Of a stretch of DNA of 5,376 nt, positions 1-5,376 are shown piece after piece. The notes beneath the pieces are model-generated. The model saw nothing but the letters and a program-made list of their open reading frames with translations, searched no databases and was not told the DNA's origin. Origin of the DNA: an uncultured Lachnospiraceae bacterium (lineage in GTDB: Bacteria; Bacillota; Clostridia; Lachnospirales; Lachnospiraceae); NCBI GenBank assembly GCA_947068385.1, contig CAMTBF010000277.1:1-5376 (forward strand). The letters are read 5' to 3'. Position 1 is the stretch's first letter; every line of letters starts with the position of its first letter. Position numbers and translations under genes: made by a program.

Positions 1-701
1 TTGCCCAGCACGGCGCAGCCCACCTCGAAGCCGGGGATGTTCTCCTCCAGGAGCACCTGGCTGTCATACTGAAAGGCCAGGGCCACCGCCGGGGCGAGCT
101 GTTCTCTGCCGGAGACCTTGGTGACGCCGTAGGAGGATCCGGCCTTCACCGGCTTCACGAAGACGGGATAGCCGATCTTCTCCGCGAAGCGCTCCATCTC
201 CTCCGCGGGGGTGTCCGGCCCCATCACCAGGTGCATGGGCACCCGGATGCCCTCCAGGCTCACCAGCCTGTGGGCCCTGTCCTTGTCCATCCCTAAGGCG
301 GAGGCCAGGGTGCCGCAGCCCGCGATGGGGATGCCGGAGAGCTCCAGCAGTCCCTGGAGGGTGCCGTCCTCCCCGTTGCCGCCGTGGAGCACCGGGAATG
401 CGATGTCCAGGGGGATGCGCGACACGCCCTCCGCCCCCAGCAATATCAGGCAGTTCTCGCCCCGGTTGGGGGAGAGCACGGCAGGGGTGCAGTCCGCGGA
501 CGTCTGCCAGGTGTCGTTCAGCAGTCTGTCCACCGGGCCCGCGTAGTGGAACCATTCCCCCTTCCGGGAGATGCCGATCAGCACGGGCTCGTACTTATCT
601 CTGTCCAGGTTTAGGATGACCCCGGAAGCCGAGGACAGGGACACGCTGTATTCCGGGGAGCAGCCCCCGAAGAAGATGCCTACATTTATCTTTTTCATCA
701 T
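1..701 (-). CDS. vanG: VanG-type D-alanine--D-serine (or D-alanine) ligase, N-terminal part
   Basis: This ATP-grasp ligase is cut by the left edge: 233 codons are present of about 350 usual for the family. It is expected to act in the cytoplasm, joining D-Ala to D-Ser (VanG) or D-Ala (Ddl) for peptidoglycan precursors. Visible motifs are the N-terminal GGCSPEYSVSLSSAS (about 12-26, with Glu17), LHGGNGEDGTLQG (105-117), GMDKDRAH (137-144), FVKPVKAGSSYG (181-192, the ATP-binding Lys and Gly-Ser-rich loop) and EENIPGFEVGCAVLG at the edge. The stretch GEWFHYAG...LLNDTW (48-65) matches what I recall of VanG rather than ordinary Ddl. The omega loop that decides D-Ser, D-Lac or D-Ala specificity lies outside the window, so substrate is inferred. 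Two ATG codons are in tandem (701 and 698). I chose 701 because AGGA at 713-710 is 8 nt away, against 11 nt for 698. The gene is divergent from a sensor kinase, which suggests regulated expression. Confidence 0.88.
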   Translation of the reverse strand, partial: MMKKINVGIFFGGCSPEYSVSLSSASGVILNLDRDKYEPVLIGISRKGEWFHYAGPVDRLLNDTWQTSADCTPAVLSPNRGENCLILLGAEGVSRIPLDIAFPVLHGGNGEDGTLQGLLELSGIPIAGCGTLASALGMDKDRAHRLVSLEGIRVPMHLVMGPDTPAEEMERFAEKIGYPVFVKPVKAGSSYGVTKVSGREQLAPAVALAFQYDSQVLLEENIPGFEVGCAVLG

Positions 702-758
702 AAAGACCTTCCTTTTCTTTGATTCATGGACTCCTATGCTTTGACCCATATAAGAAAT

Positions 759-787
759 ATCCTACAACTAAAGAAAGGAAAAGTAAA
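759..787 (-). promoter_or_regulatory. candidate sigma-A promoter of the vanG-like gene
   Basis: On the minus strand TTTACT (787-782; 4 of 6 matches to TTGACA) is followed after exactly 17 bp by TAGGAT (764-759; 4 of 6 matches to TATAAT). Transcription would begin near 752 and give a leader of about 50 nt before the start at 701. Both hexamers are weak, which would fit a regulated promoter, but the surrounding DNA is AT-rich and chance matches are easy. Other start points further upstream cannot be excluded. Confidence 0.3.
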
Positions 788-831
788 TAGCGGGAAGATT
801 AAGATTTTTTTAATGATATTATTTTTCTTAT

Positions 832-863
832 TTAACACTTTCCTATAAAAAATGTGTTATAGT
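832..863 (+). promoter_or_regulatory. extended -10 promoter of the two-component operon, with overlapping dyad
   Basis: TGTTATAGT at 855-863 is an extended -10 element (TG, one base, then TATAGT with 5 of 6 matches). TTAACA at 832-837 matches the -35 consensus at 5 of 6 positions, but the spacer is 20 bp, so the extended TG may compensate. The start of transcription would be near 870, giving a leader of about 35 nt to the ATG at 905. The inverted repeat TAACAC (833-838) / GTGTTA (854-859) has arm centres 21 bp apart, two helical turns, and overlaps both promoter hexamers, so it is a candidate operator. Confidence 0.5.
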
Positions 864-904
864 AGTAAAATAACGGTAAATGGTCTGGTTACAGGAGAGA
901 GACG

Positions 905-2386
905 ATGAAATTCAGGACGCGGCTGCGGGTCACATTCATAATCATCATAGTCCTGCCGTTGATCCTGACGGCGCTGGCATTCTGCGGGATCGGGCTGTAT
1001 CTGATGAACGCCCAGAAGGGCTTCCCCATCGTGCGGCTGGACTACAGCACCATGACGGAGAACATGCGCCAGGTGGCGGACGCCACGGACGGGGTGTTCT
1101 TCGAGCTGAAGGAGCAGATAGAGACGGATCCGGCCAGGCTGGCGGACGTGGAGTACCTGGACAGGGTCAGCGCCCGGATCCCCCACAAGACCACGTACAT
1201 CATCGTGCGCAAGGACGACGCTCTCTATTACGCTGGGAATCCCGAGGCGGCGGAGGCGATCTTCCAGAGCCTGCCGGGCTACGGGGAGCGGGACACAGCG
1301 GAGAGCGCGGGCATCTACTATGACGAGATGGACAAATTCGTAAAGCAGCTGGACTTCCCCTTCCCGGACGGCGGCAGGGGCAGCGCTTTCGTGGTCACCA
1401 AGGTGAACTCCCTGATCTCCAAAAAGCTGCTGGTGGACATGTTCATCGCGATCTTCCTGATCCTGATCTTTACCAGCGTGGTGCTGACCAGGTGGATCCG
1501 CAGGGGGGTGTTCAACCCCATAGGCGAGCTGAACGTGGCCATGCGCAAGATCAAGGAGGGGAACTTCGACTATTGCCTGCAGACGGACGCCAAGGGGGAG
1601 ATCGGGGACCTGTACCGCAATTACGAGGACATGCGCCTGCGGCTGAAGGAGACCACGGAGGAGAGCCAGGCCAGCGAGAAGCAGAACAGGGAGCTGGTCA
1701 GCAATATCTCCCACGACCTGAAGACCCCCATCACGGCCATCAAGGGGTACGTGGAGGGCATCATGGACGGCGTGGCGGTGACGCCGGAGAAGATGGACAA
1801 ATACATCAAGACCATCTACAACAAGGCCAACGACATGGAGCGGCTGATCAATGAGCTGACCTACTACTCGGGCATCGACAACAACAGGATTCCGTATAAC
1901 TTCCATCGGATAAACGTAGCGGACTATTTCGGGGACTGCGTGGAGGAGGTGGGGCTGGATCTGGAGCAGAAGAGCATCGAGCTGAACTACTCCAACCTGG
2001 TGCAGCCGGACACCATCATCATCGCGGATCCGGAGCAGATGAAGAAGGTCATCAATAACATCATCAGCAACAGCGTAAAATACATGGATAAGCCCCGGGG
2101 GGCGATCGACATCCGGATCCTGGACGAGACGGAGTCCATCCGCATCGAGATCGAGGACAACGGCAAGGGCATCGCCCAAAAGGACCTGCCGAAGATATTC
2201 GAGCGGTTCTACCGCACGGACGCCTCCCGGAACTCGGCCCAGGGGGGCAGCGGCATCGGCCTGTCCATCGTGCGGAAGATCATCGAGGACCACGGCGGCT
2301 ATATCTGGGCCACCAGCAGGGAGGGCGAGGGCACCTGCATCCATTTCGTGCTCCGGAAGTACATCGAGCTGCAGGATGACAAATAG
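905..2386 (+). CDS. Membrane-bound sensor histidine kinase (HAMP-HisKA-HATPase)
   Basis: This 493-residue kinase should sense an extracytoplasmic signal and phosphorylate the regulator encoded next. The order is: basic N-terminus, membrane segment 9-33, an outside domain of roughly 34-175 that I cannot assign to a named fold, membrane segment about 177-196, HAMP linker about 196-250 (Pro205, GEIGDL 231-236), then the dimerisation helix with the H-box SHDLKTP and phosphoacceptor His270. The ATPase part shows the N-box (NNIISNS, 384-390), G1 DNGKG (418-422), F-box IFERFYR (431-437) and G2 GGSGIGLS (447-454), so it appears fully active. The start is supported by AGGAGA at 893-898, 6 nt before the ATG. 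It lies divergent from the vanG-like ligase, which makes cell-wall stress or a glycopeptide a possible signal. However, it does not look close to the VanSG I recall, so I do not name it vanS. Codons end mostly in C or G, like its neighbours. Confidence 0.95.
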   Translation: MKFRTRLRVTFIIIIVLPLILTALAFCGIGLYLMNAQKGFPIVRLDYSTMTENMRQVADATDGVFFELKEQIETDPARLADVEYLDRVSARIPHKTTYIIVRKDDALYYAGNPEAAEAIFQSLPGYGERDTAESAGIYYDEMDKFVKQLDFPFPDGGRGSAFVVTKVNSLISKKLLVDMFIAIFLILIFTSVVLTRWIRRGVFNPIGELNVAMRKIKEGNFDYCLQTDAKGEIGDLYRNYEDMRLRLKETTEESQASEKQNRELVSNISHDLKTPITAIKGYVEGIMDGVAVTPEKMDKYIKTIYNKANDMERLINELTYYSGIDNNRIPYNFHRINVADYFGDCVEEVGLDLEQKSIELNYSNLVQPDTIIIADPEQMKKVINNIISNSVKYMDKPRGAIDIRILDETESIRIEIEDNGKGIAQKDLPKIFERFYRTDASRNSAQGGSGIGLSIVRKIIEDHGGYIWATSREGEGTCIHFVLRKYIELQDDK

Positions 2387-2429
2387 GATCCAGGGAACCA
2401 CGTGACGGAAGCAAAATCGGCATAGGACA

Positions 2430-2435
2430 TATAAT
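2430..2435 (+). promoter_or_regulatory. possible internal -10 element ahead of the response regulator
   Basis: A perfect TATAAT sits at 2430-2435 in the 74-bp gap between kinase and regulator. No good -35 hexamer lies 16-18 bp upstream (GTGACG at 2402-2407 is 22 bp away) and there is no extended TG, so activity is doubtful. If used, transcription would begin near 2442, downstream of the alternative ATG at 2440 and upstream of the preferred start at 2461. Confidence 0.25.
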
Positions 2436-2460
2436 CAGCATGAGAAAGGGCGGGCGGAAT

Positions 2461-3153
2461 ATGAGCAGGATATTGATCGTAGAGGATGAGGTGGCGATTG
2501 CGGATTTGGAGAAGGACTATCTGGAGCTGAGCGATTTCCAGGTGGACATCTGCAACAGCGGGGACGAGGGGCTGGACATGGCCCTGAAGGGGGATTACAA
2601 CCTCGTAATCCTCGACCTGATGCTGCCGGGCATGGACGGCTTCGAGGTGTGCCGCAAGATCCGGGAGGAGAAGAACATCCCGATCCTGATGGTATCGGCA
2701 AAGAAGGACGACATCGACAAGATCAGGGGGCTGGGCCTGGGGGCGGACGATTATATGACCAAGCCCTTCAGCCCAAGCGAGCTGGTGGCCAGGGTGAAGG
2801 CCCATATGGCCCGGTACGAGCGGCTGGTGGGCACCAACCAGAAGCCCCAGAACGACATCGTGGAGATCCGGGGCATCCGCATCGACAAGACGGCGCGCCG
2901 CGTCTATGTGAACGGAGAGGAGAGGACGTTCACCACCAAGGAGTTCGACCTGCTGACCTTCCTGGCGGAGAACCCCAATCATGTGTACACCAAGGAGGAG
3001 CTGTTCAGGGAGATCTGGGACATGGATTCCATCGGCGACATCGCCACGGTGACGGTGCACATCAAGAAGATTCGGGAGAAGATAGAGAAGGACACGGCGA
3101 AGCCCCAGTATATCGAGACGATCTGGGGGGTGGGGTACAGATTCAAGGTCTGA
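2461..3153 (+). CDS. OmpR/PhoB-family DNA-binding response regulator
   Basis: This 230-residue cytoplasmic transcription factor should be the partner of the kinase encoded just upstream. The receiver domain (1 to about 120) has the acidic pocket Glu8/Asp9, phosphoacceptor Asp52 in LDLMLPGMDG, Ser79 in the MVSAK switch position and Lys101 in DDYMTKPF. The C-terminal winged-helix domain (about 133-230) shows the typical FTTKEFDLLTFL, the recognition region TVTVHIKKIREKIE and the ending IETIWGVGYRFKV. All key residues are present. An in-frame ATG at 2440 would add seven residues (MRKGGRN), but the family begins at MSRILIVEDE, and AAAGGG at 2445-2450 serves the start at 2461. The kinase-first gene order is the reverse of most Gram-positive pairs. 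The regulator is not close to the VanRG I remember, so regulation of the ligase is inferred from position only. Transcription ends at the hairpin downstream. Confidence 0.95.
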   Translation: MSRILIVEDEVAIADLEKDYLELSDFQVDICNSGDEGLDMALKGDYNLVILDLMLPGMDGFEVCRKIREEKNIPILMVSAKKDDIDKIRGLGLGADDYMTKPFSPSELVARVKAHMARYERLVGTNQKPQNDIVEIRGIRIDKTARRVYVNGEERTFTTKEFDLLTFLAENPNHVYTKEELFREIWDMDSIGDIATVTVHIKKIREKIEKDTAKPQYIETIWGVGYRFKV

Positions 3154-3254
3154 GCGGAGTCAGGGCGACCTCTGAAGAGAGAATCTGGGGCTGCCCAGGG
3201 GATTTGCTCTAAGGAAGGACGGCAGCCAGGGCTGTCCGGGGAGAAAATAGGGAG

Positions 3255-3290
3255 TACGGCTGTGCGCTTTTCCGCGGCAGCCGTATTTTT
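3255..3290 (+). terminator. Rho-independent terminator of the two-component operon
   Basis: A perfect 8-bp stem TACGGCTG (3255-3262) / CAGCCGTA (3278-3285) is extended inward by CGC/GCG (3265-3267 with 3274-3276) around a pyrimidine loop, and followed at once by five T residues (3286-3290). It lies about 100 nt after the regulator stop codon. A weaker stem at 3217-3223 / 3231-3237 precedes it. Bases 3154-3254 hold no gene that I can support. Confidence 0.9.
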
Positions 3291-3304
3291 CGTGGAAATT
3301 GAAC

Positions 3305-3333
3305 TATACAAAATTTTCAAATTGATGTATATT
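3305..3333 (+). promoter_or_regulatory. candidate promoter of the rRNA methyltransferase gene
   Basis: TATACA (3305-3310, 4 of 6 matches to the -35) is separated by 17 bp from TATATT (3328-3333, 5 of 6 matches to the -10). It lies just after the terminator and gives a leader of about 50 nt before the ATG at 3388, so the methyltransferase can be expressed on its own. The local AT-richness reduces the weight of the match. Confidence 0.45.
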
Positions 3334-3337
3334 TGAA
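3316..3337. repeat. 7-bp inverted repeat over the -10 of the methyltransferase promoter
   Basis: TTCAAAT (3316-3322) and ATTTGAA (3331-3337) form a perfect dyad with an 8-bp spacer, covering the candidate -10 at 3328-3333. It could be an operator for a dimeric repressor or a weak hairpin. In AT-rich DNA such a dyad can also arise by chance. Confidence 0.4.
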
Positions 3338-3387
3338 GGAAAAGAAGTGGTAAGTTACGCCCAGAGGATGGGCGCAGGGGAGGGGAT

Positions 3388-5016
3388 ATGCTGCCGGGTG
3401 CTTTTTTGGAGAGGATGCGGGAAATGCTGGGGGAGGAGTACGGTGCCTTTCTGGAAGCGATGGAAGGAGAGCGGCGCCAGGGGCTTTGCCTGAACCCGAG
3501 AAAAAAACACGCGGAAGGGCTAAGCGCCGCGGAGAGGTACGGTTGGAGCGCCATTGAGAAAAGCGGTGCCGGGAAGGGGCAAGGTGCCGCCGGGAACAGC
3601 CGTGGAGAAGCGGAAGGGAGAGATGTGGGATTTGCCCATCTGACCAAGGTGCCGTGGGCGGCGGACGGCTATTATTATGAGCGGGATGACCAGCCGGGCA
3701 GACATCCTTTCCATGAAGCAGGGGTATACTACATTCAGGAACCCAGCGCCATGGCTCCCGTGGAGCTGCTGGACATAAGGCCGGGGGAACGGGTGCTGGA
3801 CTTGTGCGCCGCGCCCGGAGGAAAGAGTGTGCAGATAGCGGCGAAGCTGCGAGGGAGCGGTTTTCTGGTCTGCAATGAGATAAATCCCGGCAGAGCCAGG
3901 ACTCTTTCGGAGAATATAGAGAGGATGGGCATCTGCAATGCCTGTGTCACTAATGAGACGCCACAGCGGCTGGCGGACCTTTTCCCGGGCAGCTTCCACC
4001 GTATCCTGGTGGATGCGCCCTGCTCAGGGGAGGGAATGTTTCGGAAGAATGAGGCAGCCTGCGGCGAGTGGAGTCCGGAGAACGTGGCGCTGTGCGCCTC
4101 CCGCCAGGACGGGATATTGGATTGTGCGGCGAAGATGCTTCGCCCTGGCGGGAAGCTGGTGTATTCTACCTGTACCTTCGCGCCTGAGGAGAATGAAGGG
4201 AGCATCAGCAGATTCCTGAAGCGCCACAGGGAATTCGAACTGCTGCCTGTGGAGAAGGAGAGGATGGGCCTGGCCGGCTGCGACGGAAGGGCAGAGTATC
4301 TTGAGGAAGCGCTTCCCGGCCTGGAGCGGACCCTACGGCTGTGGCCCCAGCGGATTTGCGGGGAGGGGCATTTCGCCGCGCTTCTTGGGAAGGGCGGCGA
4401 GGCACCGGAAGAGACAGGGGAAAATGGCACAAAAATAACGGTAGGCCGGGACTGCGTGGAATTGTGGAGGGGCTTCTCCCAGTTCTGCGGAGAAAATCTG
4501 TGCTTAAGGGCGGCTGCCTCGGGTGAAGCGGCTGAAATATCGGTGAATCGGGAACCGGACGGAGAGCGCGGGAAAAAGAAGGATATGCGGACTGAGGCCA
4601 GACGGCAGGGAGCGGCTGTGACGGAAGGCCTTACGGGACTTGGGGAAGCCCTGGGACTGAACGGGAGCTTTAAAAGTATCGCCTTTGGCTCGAACCTCTA
4701 TCTGCTTCCGGCGGATATGCCCTTGCTCAGAGGGATGAAGGTGCTCAGGCCGGGCCTGCATCTTGGCGAGCTGAAAAAGAATCGTTTTGAGCCCTCTCAT
4801 GCCCTGGCCCTGGCGCTTGGGCCGCGATATGTCAGGCATGTATGGAACCTGGAGGCGGATGCCGCGGGAACTGCCGCCTATCTGAACGGGCAGACGTTCC
4901 CCGGGCAGGGGGAGAAGGGCTGGTATCTGATATGTGTGGACGGCTTTGGGCTGGGCTGGGGCAAGCTGGCCGCCGGCTCTATGAAGAACCACTATCCCAG
5001 GGGACTACGGCGCTGA
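3388..5016 (+). CDS. rsmF: RsmF/YebU-type 16S rRNA (cytosine-C5)-methyltransferase
   Basis: This 542-residue enzyme should transfer a methyl group from SAM to C5 of a cytosine in 16S rRNA (C1407 for E. coli RsmF; the exact target here is inferred). The order is: an RsmF-type N-domain, HEAGVYYIQEPSAM (109-122), SAM-binding motif I LDLCAAPGGKS (137-147), motif IV DAPCSGEG with Cys212, motif VI STCTFAPEENE with the nucleophile Cys262, and a C-terminal PUA-like domain ending GLGWGKLAAGSMKNHYPRGLRR in two parts (GLGWGKLAAG, then KNHYPRGLRR, to 542). Both catalytic cysteines are present. The start has a strong GGGGAGGGG ribosome site at 3377-3385. It is longer than E. coli RsmF (479). The excess appears to be a Gly/charged stretch at about 53-75 and a hydrophilic linker at about 340-410. 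LCLNP replaces the usual LRVNT near residue 32. It probably starts a unit with the membrane protein gene that follows. Confidence 0.93.
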   Translation: MLPGAFLERMREMLGEEYGAFLEAMEGERRQGLCLNPRKKHAEGLSAAERYGWSAIEKSGAGKGQGAAGNSRGEAEGRDVGFAHLTKVPWAADGYYYERDDQPGRHPFHEAGVYYIQEPSAMAPVELLDIRPGERVLDLCAAPGGKSVQIAAKLRGSGFLVCNEINPGRARTLSENIERMGICNACVTNETPQRLADLFPGSFHRILVDAPCSGEGMFRKNEAACGEWSPENVALCASRQDGILDCAAKMLRPGGKLVYSTCTFAPEENEGSISRFLKRHREFELLPVEKERMGLAGCDGRAEYLEEALPGLERTLRLWPQRICGEGHFAALLGKGGEAPEETGENGTKITVGRDCVELWRGFSQFCGENLCLRAAASGEAAEISVNREPDGERGKKKDMRTEARRQGAAVTEGLTGLGEALGLNGSFKSIAFGSNLYLLPADMPLLRGMKVLRPGLHLGELKKNRFEPSHALALALGPRYVRHVWNLEADAAGTAAYLNGQTFPGQGEKGWYLICVDGFGLGWGKLAAGSMKNHYPRGLRR

Positions 5017-5090
5017 TGGCCCGCCGGTTCCAAAGAGCCTGGGGCGATATGGGGTATAGGGTTATAGGAAAAAGAGAGGAAGCAGAATGA
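5016..5090 (+). CDS. possible 24-codon minigene linking two genes
   Basis: ATG at 5016 overlaps the TGA of the methyltransferase (TGATG), and the frame ends in a TGA that overlaps the ATG of the next gene (ATGA at 5087-5090). The 24-residue product is basic at its start (MARRFQRAWGD) and acidic at its end (KREEAE). I recognise no family. It could be a translational coupler that carries ribosomes from one gene to the next, or simply chance: no clear ribosome site precedes it and the next gene has its own. Confidence 0.2.
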   Translation: MARRFQRAWGDMGYRVIGKREEAE

Positions 5091-5338
5091 AGAAAATCGA
5101 CCGCCGTATGTTTTTCGTCTTAATAGGAATCCTTTCCGCCTCGGGAATGCTGCTGCGATGGACAGGCATCCGATTCGTGGGGGTGGATTATGAGAACTGC
5201 CTGGAGAACTGGTACCAGCAGCTGAAGGCGGGGGGAAGCCTGGCGGCCTTGGCTGAGTATGAGGGAGATTACAATCTTTTCTATGCCACCATTCTTTACC
5301 TGTTGACCCTGGTGCCGGTGGAGCCGACAACGGCTTGA
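5087..5338 (+). CDS. Truncated membrane protein resembling Gpi18-like/GT-C glycosyltransferases
   Basis: Eighty-three residues are encoded. After the basic MKKIDRR comes a membrane segment (about 8-23), then GVDYENCLENWYQQLKAGG (32-50), where Asp34 and the Trp-Tyr pair resemble the first outside loop of polyisoprenyl-phosphate-dependent GT-C mannosyltransferases (Gpi18-like), which hold a catalytic acid there. Next come EGDYNLFYATIL (59-70) and a second membrane segment (about 64-78). Such enzymes are usually over 400 residues with ten or so membrane helices, so this is only the beginning. From memory, homologues continue after VPVEP with a sequence like LY-IK; here the frame instead reads TTA and stops. 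The start has AGAGGA at 5075-5080, 6 nt away. The reading is broken by the sequence junction near 5323. The glycosyltransferase assignment is by recalled pattern only. Confidence 0.65.
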   Translation: MKKIDRRMFFVLIGILSASGMLLRWTGIRFVGVDYENCLENWYQQLKAGGSLAALAEYEGDYNLFYATILYLLTLVPVEPTTA

Positions 5339-5376
5339 CCGTAGACCGGGCGCAGCAGTTGGGCGAGCAGTTTTGC
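5323..5376 (+). pseudogene. headless fragment of a MobA/VirD2-like relaxase (mobile element)
   Basis: In the frame of codon 5326 the DNA reads DNGLTVDRAQQLGEQFC up to the window edge. This resembles the segment of Gram-positive conjugative relaxases that lies just before the His-rich catalytic motif (the one with HXH-type metal ligands), in elements such as integrative conjugative elements of Clostridia. The usual first 90 or so residues, with the catalytic Tyr, are absent: upstream this frame meets stops at 5254-5256 and 5260-5262 and contains no ATG or GTG. The open frame runs off the right edge, so the fragment may continue. The match is short (17 residues), made from memory, and needs a search. 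Confidence 0.5.

Noticed and set aside
64..555. A minus-strand frame of 163 codons within the ligase gene.
   Set aside because: It is out of frame with the VanG-type reading and very rich in G, P, R and H, typical of a shifted GC-rich coding frame.
857..2401. A 514-codon open frame antisense to the whole kinase gene.
   Set aside because: The sense strand carries complete kinase motifs, and its C/G-ending codons naturally suppress stops in this antisense frame. The antisense product is low-complexity (rich in V, L, D, H, R) with no recognisable domain.
2440..2460. Upstream ATG at 2440 as start of the response regulator.
   Set aside because: It would add MRKGGRN before the canonical MSRILIVEDE, and the nearest AGGA (2424-2427) is 12 nt away, too far to be favoured.
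2299..3060. A 253-codon open frame antisense to the regulator.
   Set aside because: Same cause: mirror of a GC-rich gene with full receiver and winged-helix motifs on the other strand. No motif is seen in the antisense product.
3121..3140. G-rich run near the end of the regulator gene as a possible quadruplex.
   Set aside because: Only two usable G runs are present, and they encode the conserved IWGVGY ending of the family.
905..3153. Naming the two-component genes vanS and vanR.
   Set aside because: Position next to a VanG-type ligase is suggestive, but the regulator sequence differs clearly from the VanRG that I recall and the intergenic sites are unproven.
3735..4430. Antisense frames of 60-230 codons across the methyltransferase gene.
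   Set aside because: They overlap the catalytic motifs of a well-supported enzyme and contain no domain of their own.

Overview
The window looks like chromosomal DNA from a GC-rich member of the Clostridia, most likely Lachnospiraceae. The reasons are a VanG-type ligase, an OmpR-type regulator and an RsmF-type methyltransferase that resemble proteins of that group from memory, genes dominated by G/C-ending codons, and strongly AT-rich intergenic promoters with purine-rich ribosome binding sites. No database search was possible, so the family assignments rest on motifs and recalled homologues.

Layout. (1) Bases 1-701, minus strand: the first 233 codons of a VanG-type D-Ala-D-Ser (or D-Ala-D-Ala) ligase, cut by the left window edge. 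(2) Bases 702-904: an AT-rich divergent intergenic region with a good extended -10 promoter and a dyad facing the kinase, and a weaker candidate promoter facing the ligase. (3) Bases 905-3153, plus strand: a two-component system in the order membrane histidine kinase, then OmpR/PhoB-type response regulator, closed by a clear intrinsic terminator at 3255-3290. (4) Bases 3388-5016: an RsmF/YebU-type 16S rRNA m5C methyltransferase with its own candidate promoter and a 7-bp dyad over the -10. (5) Bases 5087-5338: the N-terminus of a membrane protein resembling Gpi18-like/GT-C glycosyltransferases, coupled to the methyltransferase through a possible 24-codon minigene. It stops abruptly near 5323, where the sequence switches, in another frame, to what reads as the inside of a conjugative relaxase.

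How the parts may work together. The ligase makes the depsipeptide or dipeptide terminus of peptidoglycan precursors. A two-component system next to it and transcribed divergently is what one expects of a glycopeptide-responsive VanS/VanR pair, but the kinase and regulator are not close to the VanSG/VanRG proteins I remember, so the link rests on position only. The methyltransferase and glycosyltransferase form a separate unit.

The most surprising point is the right end. An apparent glycosyltransferase is fused, without any recognisable recombination site, to a relaxase fragment that lacks its start. This is either a real rearrangement with a mobile element or an assembly chimera. I see no rRNA, tRNA, CRISPR array or complete insertion sequence.
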